Source: Parvimonas sp.
Lineage (GTDB): Bacteria > Bacillota > Clostridia > Tissierellales > Peptoniphilaceae
NCBI GenBank assembly: GCA_022770425.1
Contig: JALEHY010000020.1
Coordinates: 1 to 64,000, forward strand
Length of the DNA stretch: 64,000 nt
Direction of reading: 5' to 3'
Shown here: positions 35,884-45,752 of the stretch, piece by piece
Position numbering within the stretch: position 1 is the first letter of the stretch
How the letters are laid out: the number at the start of each line of letters is the position of its first letter
Translations under genes and position numbers: made by a program
The notes under the pieces: generated by a model
Seen by the model: only the letters and a program-made list of their open reading frames with translations
Databases searched by the model: none
What the model was told of the DNA's origin: nothing

Positions 35884-37122
35884 TTACTCCCATTTTTTAA
35901 AAATTAAACTTGCATTATGTCCTCCAAAGCCAAGCGAGTTGCTCATTGCATAATTTATATTTTTTTGTATCCCTTTATTTTTTACTATATTCAAATCACA
36001 TTCTTCATCAACTTCCTTAAAATTAATAGTAGCCGGAATATATGAATGTTTAATAGATAAAACTGTAATTAACGCTTCAATTGCTCCACCGGCTCCAAGC
36101 AAATGACCTGTACTTGATTTTGTCGAACTTACTAACACATCTTTATAATAATCTCCAAATGCGGTTTTTATTGCTAAAGTTTCTCCTCTGTCATTTAATA
36201 ATGTACCGGTTCCGTGTGCATTTATATATTCAATCTGTTTTGGAGTTATTAATGCATCATTCATTGCATTTTGCATCGCTTTACTCGCTCCGCTTCCGTC
36301 ACTTAAAGGTGCGGTTATATGATTTGCGTCACAAGAATTTCCATATCCGACAATCTCAGCATATATTTTTGCTTTTCGTTTTAAAGCATGCTCTAATTCC
36401 TCAATAACCAATACAGCACTTCCCTCTCCCATAACAAAACCGTTTCTCTCTTTATCAAAAGGAATACTTGCTCTGTTTTTGTCTTTACTTTCACTTAATG
36501 CTCTCATACTTGCAAATCCGGATATTGCAAGCGGAGTTATAGATGCTTCACTTCCTCCTACAAAAGCAATATCCAAATAACCATCTCTTATTTTTAAAAA
36601 TCCCTCTCCTATTGCATTTGTAGAAGATGCACAAGCAGTTACAACACTGCTGCAATATCCTTTCGCTCCCAAATCAATAGCAACTGTCCCCGCAGCAATA
36701 TTAATTAATGCCATAGGTATAAAGTACGGAGATACTCTGCTTGCTCCTTTTTCTTTCAATACATTTTCTGAGTTTGAAATTGTTTCTATTCCTCCGATTC
36801 CGCTTGATAAAACGACTCCCATTCTATCTTTATCCAAATTATTTACATTGTGTATGTCAGAATCAATATATGCTTGTTTTGTGGCAATTCTTGCAAACTG
36901 AGTAAATCTGTCATTGAATTTTAATTCACGTTTTGTGTAATATTTTTCAAAATCTAAATTTTTAACTTCTCCTGCAAGTTTAACTTTATGTTCACTTGTA
37001 TCAAATAAAGTAATTTCATCTATTCCACACTTTTGAGTTTTTATTGAGTTCCAAAGTTCATCTTTATCATTTCCGATAGGAGATACAACTCCTAATCCGG
37101 TAATCACAACTCTTCTTTTCAT
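35884..37122 (-). CDS. fabF: 3-oxoacyl-ACP synthase II FabF
   Basis: FabF condenses malonyl-ACP with acyl-ACP. This 412-aa thiolase-fold enzyme has the catalytic cysteine in VTACASSTNAIGEG near residue 163 and histidines in NAHGTGTLLND near 304 and SSTGHLLGAGG near 341. The C-terminal NSLGFGGHNASLIF is typical. It starts 8 bp after the fabG stop. Confidence 0.97.
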   Translation of the reverse strand: MKRRVVITGLGVVSPIGNDKDELWNSIKTQKCGIDEITLFDTSEHKVKLAGEVKNLDFEKYYTKRELKFNDRFTQFARIATKQAYIDSDIHNVNNLDKDRMGVVLSSGIGGIETISNSENVLKEKGASRVSPYFIPMALINIAAGTVAIDLGAKGYCSSVVTACASSTNAIGEGFLKIRDGYLDIAFVGGSEASITPLAISGFASMRALSESKDKNRASIPFDKERNGFVMGEGSAVLVIEELEHALKRKAKIYAEIVGYGNSCDANHITAPLSDGSGASKAMQNAMNDALITPKQIEYINAHGTGTLLNDRGETLAIKTAFGDYYKDVLVSSTKSSTGHLLGAGGAIEALITVLSIKHSYIPATINFKEVDEECDLNIVKNKGIQKNINYAMSNSLGFGGHNASLIFKKWE

Positions 37123-37130
37123 AACGCCTC

Positions 37131-37865
37131 CTACATTACCATTCCGCCGTCAACATTTATAACTTGTCCTGTTATATATTTTGATTCATCACTGACCAAA
37201 AAGTTAACTACATTAGCAACATCTTCAGGATTTCCCATCTTTTTCATAGGTATTGATTTTAATATATCTTCTTTAACAGTTTTAGGAAGATTTTCAGTCA
37301 TATCGGTTTCAATAAATCCGGGAGCTATCGCATTACATCTTACATTTAAAGATACAAGTTCTTTAGCAACAGATTTTGTAATTCCAAGTATTCCTGACTT
37401 GCTTGCAGAATAATTAACTTGCCCTGCATTCCCTACTAATCCAACAACACTTGAAATATTAACTATTGCTCCGAATTTTTGTTTCATCATAATTTTCGAA
37501 ATATGTTTTATGCAATTAAAACAACCTTTTAAGTTAATATTTATTACTCTGTCAAAATCACTTTCTTTCATTCTTAAAATCAAAGTATCTTTAGTAACTC
37601 CTGAATTGTTTACTAAAACATCAATTCTTCCCATTTGTTCTACTATATTTCTCATCATATTTTCAACTTCATCAAAATTTGAAACATCACATTTGTATAA
37701 CATTACATTAACTTTATATTTTTCACATATGGTTTTTGTTTCCAAAGCACCTTCATAATCTGAATAATAATTTATGACAATATCATATCCTTGTTTTGCA
37801 AGTTTAATAGAAATCGCTTTGCCTATTCCTCCATTTCCTCCTGTAATTAAAGCTACTTTATTCAT
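37131..37865 (-). CDS. fabG: 3-oxoacyl-ACP reductase FabG
   Basis: FabG reduces 3-oxoacyl-ACP with NADPH. This 244-aa SDR enzyme has TGGNGGIGKAI (cofactor loop) at residues 8-18, NNSGVTKD near 87, the catalytic Ser in ISSVVG near 138 and YSASKSG near 151. The C-terminal GQVINVDGGMVM is standard. Its ATG overlaps the fabD stop by 8 bp. Confidence 0.96.
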   Translation of the reverse strand: MNKVALITGGNGGIGKAISIKLAKQGYDIVINYYSDYEGALETKTICEKYKVNVMLYKCDVSNFDEVENMMRNIVEQMGRIDVLVNNSGVTKDTLILRMKESDFDRVININLKGCFNCIKHISKIMMKQKFGAIVNISSVVGLVGNAGQVNYSASKSGILGITKSVAKELVSLNVRCNAIAPGFIETDMTENLPKTVKEDILKSIPMKKMGNPEDVANVVNFLVSDESKYITGQVINVDGGMVM

Positions 37866-38799
37866 TTAATATATTCGCCACCTTTCTTATACTATTAAGG
37901 CTGTCAACTTGATAGATATTAACATCTGAATTAATTTGTCTGACTAATCCACTCAAAACTTTTCCCGGACCTATTTCAATAAAAGTATCTACACCTTCTG
38001 CTATCATAAATTCAACACTTTGCATAAACTTAACACTTGAACACATTTGATCTCTTAAAATACTTTTAACATCTTTTTCTGAAACAGTTCCTAAAGTGTT
38101 AAAAACTATTTTTTTATCTGCATTTTTAAATTTAAAATTATTTAACACCGTAAAAAATTCATCACTTGCAGATTTCAAATAACTTGAATGAAAAGCACCG
38201 CTGACATTTAATTTTTTTGTTTTTATTCCCAAATTATTAAATTTTAAAGTTGCCTCATTCAAACTATTTAACTTTCCCGTTATGACAATTTGCTTTGGAC
38301 TGTTGTAATTTGCAATTTCCAAATTTTTAAAATTACTGACTACTTCTTCTACAATTTTAACTTCACAGTTAAAAACCGCCGCCATTGCGGTATCCTTAGG
38401 TACTGCTTTTGACATAATTTCGCTTCGCTTAACTACGATATTCAAAACATCCTCTATTGATAAAACATTGCTATAAGCAAGTGCAGTGTATTCTCCCAAG
38501 CTCAAGCCGGCAACATATTCACAATCCACACCGTAAGTTTTTAAAACTCTTGCTATTCCTAAAGATACGGCAACGATAGAAGGTTGAGCATTTAAAGTAT
38601 TATTTAACAGTTCAACCGGTCCTTCATAACAAATTTTTTGTAAATCTTTTGGTAAATGTTCAAATACTTCTTTAAATACTAAACTGTTTTCTAATTCTTT
38701 TCCCATACCTACATATTGTGCCCCTTGTCCGGCAAATAAAAATCCTATTTTACTTTTATTCAAAGTATTTTTTTCTTTTAATAAAATTTTTTTCTCCAA
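37858..38799 (-). CDS. fabD: Malonyl-CoA:ACP transacylase FabD
   Basis: FabD loads malonyl groups onto ACP. This 313-aa protein shows FLFAGQGAQYVGMGKEL near residue 20, the catalytic Ser in GLSLGEYTALAYS near 103, the histidine in SGAFHSSYL near 210 and EIGPGKVLSGL near 280. It has about 15 extra residues at the N-terminus compared with many homologues. It follows the FMN oxidoreductase gene by 4 bp. Confidence 0.95.
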   Translation of the reverse strand: MEKKILLKEKNTLNKSKIGFLFAGQGAQYVGMGKELENSLVFKEVFEHLPKDLQKICYEGPVELLNNTLNAQPSIVAVSLGIARVLKTYGVDCEYVAGLSLGEYTALAYSNVLSIEDVLNIVVKRSEIMSKAVPKDTAMAAVFNCEVKIVEEVVSNFKNLEIANYNSPKQIVITGKLNSLNEATLKFNNLGIKTKKLNVSGAFHSSYLKSASDEFFTVLNNFKFKNADKKIVFNTLGTVSEKDVKSILRDQMCSSVKFMQSVEFMIAEGVDTFIEIGPGKVLSGLVRQINSDVNIYQVDSLNSIRKVANILNE

Positions 38800-38803
38800 A
38801 TAA

Positions 38804-39883
38804 TCACCTCAATTCTCTGTTTGCGTCTGAAATTAATTCAGTCATCAGTTCTTTAACACTTACTATTTTTTCTATTTTGTATGCATTACTTCCGGAAAAA
38901 ACAAGTCCATTTTCCACATCCCCCTTAACAGCTTTAATCAAAGCCTCCGTTATACAATAAACCGTATCTTTTGGATTACATGGTAAAATACAATTGACAC
39001 AAAAATTTATCGGTATTTTGCCATCTTTATTTAACTTTTCAGTAAATTTATTTTTTATAGCTCTTCCCGGAAATCCGGTAGGACTTTTTACTATACAAAT
39101 ATCTTCTTTTTTTGCTTTAACGAACATATTTTTATATTTTTCATCAGCATCACACTCATTTGTTGCAATAAATCTTGTTCCCATTTGAACACCACTTGCT
39201 CCTTGTTTTATGTATTTTGCAATGTCTTGTCCGTTATAAATGCCTCCTGCTACAAAGATAGGAACTTTTTGACTGTATTTTTCTTCATACTGAGAAAGAA
39301 CTTCTAAAGATTGTTTTAATATTTCATCTAAAGTTTCACAACTTTCCTGCAAAATTTCTTCTTTTTTAAAACCCAAATGTCCACCTGCTTCACTTCCTTC
39401 AATTATTATGAAATCGGGAATTTTGTTATGGTGTTTATCCCACCTTCTGAGAATTAAATTTAAAGCCTTTGCACTTGATACGATAGGAGCTAAAAGTATG
39501 TCGCTTTCCTTTGTAAGTTCAGGTAGATTTAACGGCAATCCCGCTCCCGAAATAATTGCATCTACTCCCAATTTTACACATTCTTTTACACATCGTGCAT
39601 ATTCGGTTGTTGCTACCATTACATTTACGCCCAAAAGTCCTCTGCCTTTAGAAATTTTTCTTGCTTTTAAAACTTCTTCTTTCATTGCAATAAAATTATC
39701 TTTTAAAGTATTTTTTAAAAAAGTATGGCTACTGTATCCCGGATGAGCAAAACTTAAAACTCCCATTGCATTTTCACTCATAACCGCTCCGGCTAAGTTT
39801 GATAATGAAATACCTACACCCATACCTCCTTGAATTATGGGAACTTTCAGAATTTTATTTTTCAGTTTGACAGTATTAAGCAT
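38804..39883 (-). CDS. FMN-dependent oxidoreductase, nitronate monooxygenase family
   Basis: This 359-aa TIM-barrel flavoprotein belongs to the 2-nitropropane dioxygenase/FabK superfamily. It has IIQGGMGVGISLSNLAGAV at the N-terminus, EGSEAGGHLG near 161 and QMGTRFIATNECDADEKYK near 232. It is longer than FabK and carries a cysteine-containing insert (NFCVNCILPCNPKDT). It overlaps fabK by 8 bp within the fab operon. Its role is unknown; it could be a second reductase, a nitroalkane oxidase or redox cofactor-linked. Confidence 0.85.
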   Translation of the reverse strand: MLNTVKLKNKILKVPIIQGGMGVGISLSNLAGAVMSENAMGVLSFAHPGYSSHTFLKNTLKDNFIAMKEEVLKARKISKGRGLLGVNVMVATTEYARCVKECVKLGVDAIISGAGLPLNLPELTKESDILLAPIVSSAKALNLILRRWDKHHNKIPDFIIIEGSEAGGHLGFKKEEILQESCETLDEILKQSLEVLSQYEEKYSQKVPIFVAGGIYNGQDIAKYIKQGASGVQMGTRFIATNECDADEKYKNMFVKAKKEDICIVKSPTGFPGRAIKNKFTEKLNKDGKIPINFCVNCILPCNPKDTVYCITEALIKAVKGDVENGLVFSGSNAYKIEKIVSVKELMTELISDANRELR

Positions 39884-40820
39884 TTTCTTCTCCTATAAGA
39901 TTTTTTAACTTTTTAAATTCATTTCTACTTTCAAACATAATAGTCTCAAAAATTTCTTTTAAACTTTTTTCCTCTTTTATCAAACCGGATATTTGACCTG
40001 CCATTAAAGAACCGTTTTTTATATCTCCTTCAAAAACGGCAAGTTTTAATGAGCCTAAAGTTAGTTTTTCAATTTCTTCTCTATTTGAATTTTGTTTTTC
40101 AAGCTGTAAAAATTGTCTGCTCATTTCATTTTTTAAAACTCTTACCGGTGTATTTATAGTCCTTCCTGTAACAACTGTATCAATATCCTTTGCTCTTATG
40201 ACAGAATTTTTATAATTTTGATGAACAGGACATTCTTTTGAAACCAATAAGCAAGTGCCTAATTGTACTCCTACTGCTCCCAAACTTATGACAGCATTAA
40301 ATCCTCTCCCGTCTGCGATTCCGCCTGCAGCGATTACAGGGATATTAACTGCATCTACAACTTGTGGAACTAAAGCCATAGTTGAAAGTTCTCCAACATG
40401 CCCCCCTGATTCGGTTCCTTCTGCTATAAGTGCATCAACTCCGAGATTTTCCATTCTTTTTGCCAATGCAACACTCGGTACAACGGGAATTATTTTTATA
40501 CCTTTTTCCTTCAATTTTTTTACATAAATTCCAGGATTCCCGGCGCCGGTTGTTACAACATCAACTTTCTGTTCAATAATCACATTAATTATCTTTTCGC
40601 AATGCGGATTCATAAGCATTACATTAACTCCAAAGGGCTTATCGGTTAGTTTTTTACATTTAATTATGGCTTCTCTTACCATATTTTCGTCCATCGCTCC
40701 TGTTCCGATAATGCCAAGCGCTCCACAATTACTCACATTAGCCGCAAACTCTGCATCAGAAATATTTGCCATCGCTCCTTGCAATATCGGATACTTTATA
40801 CCTAAAATTTTATTTATCAT
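39876..40820 (-). CDS. fabK: Enoyl-ACP reductase II FabK
   Basis: FabK is the FMN-dependent enoyl-ACP reductase used by streptococci and many anaerobes instead of FabI. This 314-aa protein has YPILQGAMANISDAEFAANV near the N-terminus, GAGNPGIY near 92, AEGTESGGHVGE near 137 and VQLGTCLLVSKECPVHQNYK near 188. It lies between fabH and the second FMN oxidoreductase. No fabI is present in the window. Confidence 0.93.
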   Translation of the reverse strand: MINKILGIKYPILQGAMANISDAEFAANVSNCGALGIIGTGAMDENMVREAIIKCKKLTDKPFGVNVMLMNPHCEKIINVIIEQKVDVVTTGAGNPGIYVKKLKEKGIKIIPVVPSVALAKRMENLGVDALIAEGTESGGHVGELSTMALVPQVVDAVNIPVIAAGGIADGRGFNAVISLGAVGVQLGTCLLVSKECPVHQNYKNSVIRAKDIDTVVTGRTINTPVRVLKNEMSRQFLQLEKQNSNREEIEKLTLGSLKLAVFEGDIKNGSLMAGQISGLIKEEKSLKEIFETIMFESRNEFKKLKNLIGEENA

Positions 40821-40829
40821 TATAATCTC

Positions 40830-41777
40830 CTATATTTCAATTATTGTAGAACCCCAAGTCAATCCTCCTCCGAACCCTACTAAAATTACTTTATCTCCTT
40901 TTTTGAGTTTTTTTTCTTCAATTGCCTCACAAAGAGCTATAGGAATGCTTGCAGCGCTTGTATTTCCGTATTTTTCTAAATTTACAAAAAATTTGTTTTC
41001 ATCTAAATTTAATTTTTTTGCAACATTATTTATTATTCGTTTATTTGCTTGATGAGGGATTATCAATTTTATATCTTCAAGTTTTAAATTTGTAATTTTT
41101 AAAATATTATCTATTGACTCCTCTATAACATTTATTGCAAATTTAAAAATTTCTTTTCCGTTCATCTTTAAAAAACCGGATTCTAAAACTCTGTTTTTCA
41201 TTTCGAAATTTGTACCTATTCCTCTTGCGACTAAATCTGTATTATTTCCGATACTGCAAGTATAAAAATCTGTAATTTTTTCATCAGATTCAATCACCAC
41301 CGCTCCCGCTCCGTCTCCAAATAAAACACAAGTGTTACGATCATTGAAATCAACGATTTTACTGAGAGTTTCACAACCGACTACCAAAGCCTTTTTGTGA
41401 TATGTATTTAACATACTTGATGCAACTTTTAAAGAATATATAAACCCACTACATGCCGCATTTATATCAAATGAAGTAACGTTTTTTCCAAGATTAAGTT
41501 TTTCTTGCACCATACACGCAACTGACGGTATAAAATTATCAGCTGTCATAGTTGCACATATAATTAAATCAATTTCTGTTTTTTCAATATTTGCACTTTT
41601 AATGGCTTCAATTGCCGCCCTATAAGCCAGTTCACTTGTATTTTCATCGGAAATCCTACGCTCTCTTATTCCGGTTCGTTGAAAAATCCACTCATCACTT
41701 GTTTCCACTAACTTTGAAAGATCATCATTAGTAACAATTTTATTCGCAAGAGCCTTTCCAAAACCTAAAATCTTCAT
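40830..41777 (-). CDS. fabH: 3-oxoacyl-ACP synthase III FabH
   Basis: FabH starts fatty acid synthesis by condensing acyl-CoA with malonyl-ACP. In this 315-aa protein the catalytic Cys is in DINAACSGFIYSL near residue 110, the His in IPHQANKRI near 242 and the Asn in YGNTSAASIP near 272. Its ATG overlaps the accA stop (TTAATG). Confidence 0.96.
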   Translation of the reverse strand: MKILGFGKALANKIVTNDDLSKLVETSDEWIFQRTGIRERRISDENTSELAYRAAIEAIKSANIEKTEIDLIICATMTADNFIPSVACMVQEKLNLGKNVTSFDINAACSGFIYSLKVASSMLNTYHKKALVVGCETLSKIVDFNDRNTCVLFGDGAGAVVIESDEKITDFYTCSIGNNTDLVARGIGTNFEMKNRVLESGFLKMNGKEIFKFAINVIEESIDNILKITNLKLEDIKLIIPHQANKRIINNVAKKLNLDENKFFVNLEKYGNTSAASIPIALCEAIEEKKLKKGDKVILVGFGGGLTWGSTIIEI

Positions 41778-42694
41778 TAATAAACTCCAATATTTCTGTA
41801 TTTTTTATATCTATTAGAAATTAAAGTGTTTTTACTGACTTTTTTTAATTTTTTTAACCTTTCGTAAATACAATCATCTAAAATTTTTAAAACTTCCGAA
41901 AAATTATTTTGTGCACCTCCAAAAGGTTCTTTTATTATCTCGTCAACCACTTTTTTATTCATCAAGTCTAAAGCGGTAAGCTTCATCATCTCACTTGCTT
42001 CTTTAACTTTAGTTTCATCTTTCCAAAGAATAGAAGAAAATCCTTCTGGAGATAAAATTGAATAAATAGAATTCTCAAGCATTATAACACAATCTCCGAT
42101 ACTAAGTGCCAAAGCACCGCCGCTTCCTCCTTCTCCTATAACAACACAAATTATAACTGTTTCAAGAGAAGAAAATTCAAATAAACATTTTGCTATTGCT
42201 TCTGCTTGACCTCTTTCTTCAGCCTCTCTTCCCGGATAAGCACCCGCCGTATCCACAAAGGTTATTATGGGTCTGTTAAACTTTTCAGCCTGTTTTGCAA
42301 TTCTCATTACTTTGCGATATCCTTCAGGATTGCTCATTCCAAAATTTCTTTTAATATTTTCTTCAGTAGACTTACCTTTTGCCTGAGCAATTACAGTAAC
42401 AGGAATATTATGAAACATTCCTATCCCCGATATTATAGCTCCGTCATCTCCATAACAACGATCTCCGTGCAGTTCAATAAAATCAGAAAATAAATTATTA
42501 ATATAATCTGTAGACTTAGGACGCAGTTTATTTCTTGCAATGCAAACTCTATCCCAAGCCGTTAAATTTTTATTTGCCACATAGCAAATTCTTCTCAATT
42601 CACTTTCAATTTCTCTTTTTTCAGAACTTTCTGTCGCACTGTTTTTTTTGTTTATAAGCTCTTTTATAAGTCTTTCATAATCTCTGTAATCCAT
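41777..42694 (-). CDS. accA: Acetyl-CoA carboxylase carboxyltransferase alpha
   Basis: AccA is the alpha half of the carboxyltransferase that makes malonyl-CoA. The 305-aa crotonase-fold protein shows ARNKLRPKSTDYI near 53, QAKGKSTEENIKRNFGMSNP near 104, DTAGAYPGREAEERGQ near 147 and IGEGGSGGALAL near 184. ATG overlaps the accD stop. Confidence 0.95.
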   Translation of the reverse strand: MDYRDYERLIKELINKKNSATESSEKREIESELRRICYVANKNLTAWDRVCIARNKLRPKSTDYINNLFSDFIELHGDRCYGDDGAIISGIGMFHNIPVTVIAQAKGKSTEENIKRNFGMSNPEGYRKVMRIAKQAEKFNRPIITFVDTAGAYPGREAEERGQAEAIAKCLFEFSSLETVIICVVIGEGGSGGALALSIGDCVIMLENSIYSILSPEGFSSILWKDETKVKEASEMMKLTALDLMNKKVVDEIIKEPFGGAQNNFSEVLKILDDCIYERLKKLKKVSKNTLISNRYKKYRNIGVY

Positions 42695-43560
42695 TATTTT
42701 ACTCCATGTAAAATTAAAAGTTTATGTATAGTATCTTTTAATTTACTTCTTTTGATTATGGTATCAACAAAACCTTTTTTCAATAAAAATTCACTTTTTT
42801 GAAACTCATCAGGTAAATTTTCATTTATAGTTTTTTCTATTACTCTTCTTCCGGCAAAACCAATCAGAGAATTAGGTTCTGCAATTATTATATCTGCGAG
42901 CATAGCAAAACTTGCACTTACTCCTCCCATTGTAGGGTCTGTTAAAACACTAACATATAATAGACCCTTTTCACTATGTTTTTTCAATGCTGCCGATGTT
43001 TTTGCCATTTGCATTAAAGATATGATTCCTTCTTGCATTCTGGCTCCGCCACTTGCCGTTACTATCACCAAAGGCAATTTTTTGTGTGTAGCATATTCGA
43101 TAGAACGTGTAATTTTTTCTCCTACAACCTTCCCCATACTTCCCATCATAAAATTGCTGTCCATAACACAAACAACCGTCAAAATCCCCGAAATTTCTCC
43201 TACACCGCAGACAACCGCCTCATTAAGTTTACTGTTAAACATAGCCTTTTCTAATTTTTCATCATATTGATAAAAACTTTCCTCATTTTCACTTCTTATT
43301 TCCGCATCAAATTCATCAAAAGAATTTATATCACATAAAATTTTTATCCTTTGTTTTGCACCAATCCTAAGATGATGTCCACATTTATTACATACATATA
43401 AATTTTCTTCCCATTGTTCACAACTTATACTCTCACTACATACAGGACAGGGCTTAAAAAGATTATCCGGAATTTCTCTAACTATAAACGTGTTATAATT
43501 TTTTCTGTAAATTTTTAATTTACTTATCTCATTTTTTCTACGACTGAATAAATTCTGCAT
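42694..43560 (-). CDS. accD: Acetyl-CoA carboxylase carboxyltransferase beta
   Basis: AccD is the beta half of the carboxyltransferase. This 288-aa protein has the N-terminal zinc finger ([20 protein letters not shown], then NKC) near residues 38-60, then the crotonase fold with [20 protein letters not shown] near 165 and [14 protein letters not shown] near 203. It overlaps the end of accC by 23 bp. Confidence 0.95.
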   Translation of the reverse strand: MQNLFSRRKNEISKLKIYRKNYNTFIVREIPDNLFKPCPVCSESISCEQWEENLYVCNKCGHHLRIGAKQRIKILCDINSFDEFDAEIRSENEESFYQYDEKLEKAMFNSKLNEAVVCGVGEISGILTVVCVMDSNFMMGSMGKVVGEKITRSIEYATHKKLPLVIVTASGGARMQEGIISLMQMAKTSAALKKHSEKGLLYVSVLTDPTMGGVSASFAMLADIIIAEPNSLIGFAGRRVIEKTINENLPDEFQKSEFLLKKGFVDTIIKRSKLKDTIHKLLILHGVK

Positions 43561-44911
43561 TATTAACTAATTCCTCCATGAACTTTGCAACATACCCCGT
43601 ATCATATCTACCATTAATAAATTTTCTGCTATAAAGTAACAAATATTGAAACTCTACATTAGTATTTATTCCGTCAATAATTAATTCCTCAAGTGCAACT
43701 CTCATTTTTCTGATGCACTCCAATCTTGTCGGAGCATAAGTTATTACTTTCATAATCATTGAATCATAATAAGGTAATATCGTATACCCGTTATAAACGG
43801 ATGTTTCAATTCTTACACCGTTACCTGACGGAATATTTATAAAGTTTAACTTTCCTGGAGAGGGAGAGAAATTATTTTTGACATCCTCAGCAGTTATCCT
43901 ACATTCCATAGAATATCCATTTACCTTTATACTTTCCTGACTTAAATTTAATTTCAAGCCTGATGCAATCCTTATCTGTTGTTTAACTATATCAACTCCT
44001 GTAATCATTTCAGTAATCGGATGTTCTACCTGAATACGTGTATTCATCTCCATAAAATAATAATTACCTGATTTATCAACCAAAAATTCAATAGTTCCGG
44101 CAGAATAATATTTTAAAAATTTACAAATTTTAATCGAATCAGAAATCAGCTTGTCACGAACACTTTTTTCAAGAATATGGCAGGGTGCTTCTTCAAAAAT
44201 CTTTTGATTCTTCCTTTGCATAGAACAATCTCTTTCATAAAGATGAATAACATTTCCGTATTTATCTCCTAAAACTTGTATTTCAATATGTTTAGGCAAT
44301 TCAATATACTTTTCTATATAAACCCTATCATCATTAAAACTAATTTTAGCTTCTGATTTGGCAGTATTAAAAGCCTCCGAAAAATCCGATTCATTCCAAA
44401 CTATACGCATTCCTTTACCGCCGCCACCGTTACAAGCCTTTATTATAACAGGATATCCCAAAACTTTTGCCTCAAGCAACCCTTTTTGTACACTTTCAAT
44501 TACATTTTCACTTCCCGGAATAACAGGCACACCAATAGAATTCATCTGTAATCTGGCTTCATTTTTATCACCTAACATACTTATCAATCTGTAATCAGGT
44601 CCAACAAAAATCAAGCCACATTCCTCAACCAACTTTGCAAATTTAGGATTTTCACTTAAAAAACCAAATCCCGGATGAATAGCATCACAACCTCTGCTAC
44701 ACGCCGCCTGAATCACATTATTCATATTTAAATAAGACTCCACAGGGTTCGAAGGTCCGATACATACCGCCTCATCCGCCAAATTTACATGTAATGAATC
44801 CTTATCACAAGATGAATAAACCGCTACCGTTGTAATTCCCATTTCTTTACAGGCTCTGATTATTCTTACTGCTATTTCTCCTCGATTAGCAATTAATATT
44901 TTCCTTATCAT
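43538..44911 (-). CDS. accC: Biotin carboxylase AccC
   Basis: AccC carboxylates biotin on AccB using ATP and bicarbonate. The 457-aa ATP-grasp protein starts [20 protein letters not shown], has the glycine loop [14 protein letters not shown] near 159, the catalytic segment [17 protein letters not shown] near 283 and [12 protein letters not shown] near 335. It follows accB by one base. Confidence 0.97.
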   Translation of the reverse strand: MIRKILIANRGEIAVRIIRACKEMGITTVAVYSSCDKDSLHVNLADEAVCIGPSNPVESYLNMNNVIQAACSRGCDAIHPGFGFLSENPKFAKLVEECGLIFVGPDYRLISMLGDKNEARLQMNSIGVPVIPGSENVIESVQKGLLEAKVLGYPVIIKACNGGGGKGMRIVWNESDFSEAFNTAKSEAKISFNDDRVYIEKYIELPKHIEIQVLGDKYGNVIHLYERDCSMQRKNQKIFEEAPCHILEKSVRDKLISDSIKICKFLKYYSAGTIEFLVDKSGNYYFMEMNTRIQVEHPITEMITGVDIVKQQIRIASGLKLNLSQESIKVNGYSMECRITAEDVKNNFSPSPGKLNFINIPSGNGVRIETSVYNGYTILPYYDSMIMKVITYAPTRLECIRKMRVALEELIIDGINTNVEFQYLLLYSRKFINGRYDTGYVAKFMEELVNNAEFIQS

Positions 44912-44912
44912 T

Positions 44913-45335
44913 TTATTCTCCTATAAGAATAAGCTCTTCATCAAACTCCACCATATTACCGTTTTTGGCTTTAATTTCCAAAATTGTCCCGTTTCTGTCA
45001 GACTTAATTTCATTCATAACTTTCATCGCCTCCAATATACAAAGCACATCTCCCTTACTTACTTTTTGACCAACCTCAACATATGGCTTATCATTTTCAC
45101 TTGCAGAAGAATAAAAAGTTCCTACAAAAGGAGCCTTAACCCAATCTCCATTTGTATTTTTTTCATCGTCTATAATCAATTCTTTCACATCTGAATTTTT
45201 TATAACATTACTTGTAACATACTCAAGTTTATTATTTTTCATCATAATTTTGAAATCTTTAAGTTCTAAAGACATTTCATCCAATCCAGATGCTTTAAAT
45301 AAATCAATAATACTGTTTATTTTTTCAACATCCAT
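44913..45335 (-). CDS. accB: Biotin carboxyl carrier protein AccB
   Basis: This 140-aa carrier has the biotinylated lysine in CILEAMKVMNEIKS near residue 106, a thumb-containing barrel (APFVGTFYSSASENDKPYVE) and an N-terminal helix region (INSIIDLFKASGLDEM). It is the substrate of BirA encoded at 33971-34771. It starts 44 bp after acpP, with AGGAGAGATAT upstream. Confidence 0.95.
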   Translation of the reverse strand: MDVEKINSIIDLFKASGLDEMSLELKDFKIMMKNNKLEYVTSNVIKNSDVKELIIDDEKNTNGDWVKAPFVGTFYSSASENDKPYVEVGQKVSKGDVLCILEAMKVMNEIKSDRNGTILEIKAKNGNMVEFDEELILIGE

Positions 45336-45379
45336 ATATCTCTCCTAAAAAGAAAACTTAAATAAGTAATAAAAAAATA

Positions 45380-45607
45380 TTAATTAAGTTTTGAATTTAT
45401 AATGTCTATAACATCTTGAACAGTTTTTAAAGTCATAAGTTCTTCATCTTCAATTTTTATATTGAAAGCAGATTCAATTTCCAATGCTAACTCTATTGAA
45501 GACAATGAGTCAATTCCCAAATCCTCATTTAATCTTGCAGTCGGAATTACATCCTCTCCTTTTATGTGTAATGACTCCACTAAAATTTCTCTTACTTTTT
45601 CTAACAT
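45380..45607 (-). CDS. acpP: Acyl carrier protein
   Basis: This 75-aa acidic four-helix carrier has the phosphopantetheine serine in DLGIDSLSSIEL near residue 36. I chose the ATG at 45607, preceded by GGAGGTAAAAAAT. It is the first gene of the fab/acc operon, so the FabT-type operator just upstream controls the whole set. Confidence 0.95.
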   Translation of the reverse strand: MLEKVREILVESLHIKGEDVIPTARLNEDLGIDSLSSIELALEIESAFNIKIEDEELMTLKTVQDVIDIINSKLN

Positions 45608-45636
45608 ATTTTTTACCTCCAATTAATATAAAATTT

Positions 45637-45651
45637 GTTTGATATTCAAAC
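45637..45651. promoter_or_regulatory. FabT-type operator
   Basis: GTTTGATATTCAAAC is a perfect 15-bp palindrome close to the streptococcal FabT consensus (TTTGATTATCAAA core). It lies 8 bp downstream of the -10, over the start point. Confidence 0.75.
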
Positions 45652-45658
45652 TATATGT

Positions 45659-45687
45659 ATTATATATTATTTATTTTTTTTAGTCAA
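45659..45687 (-). promoter_or_regulatory. Promoter of fab/acc operon
   Basis: TTGACT (45682-45687) and TATAAT (45659-45664) are 17 bp apart. Confidence 0.85.
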
Positions 45688-45701
45688 GCATTTTTTACAA
45701 A

Positions 45702-45741
45702 AAAAATAATGTGCAAAATACACATTATTGCACATTATTTT
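45702..45741 (-). terminator. Terminator after bioY
   Basis: AATAATGTGCA and TGCACATTATT form an 11-bp stem followed by TTTTTTTT leftward. An internal repeat of CACATTATT allows an alternative pairing. Confidence 0.8.
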
Positions 45742-45752
45742 AAAAATTCATA

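Noticed and set aside
39408..39746. 112-codon plus-strand frame opposite the FMN oxidoreductase
   Set aside because: It is a shadow of a clear gene on the other strand, with no ribosome site and no recognisable protein features.
40666..41052. 128-codon plus-strand frame across fabK and fabH
   Set aside because: It spans two well-supported minus-strand genes and their junction; no protein features.
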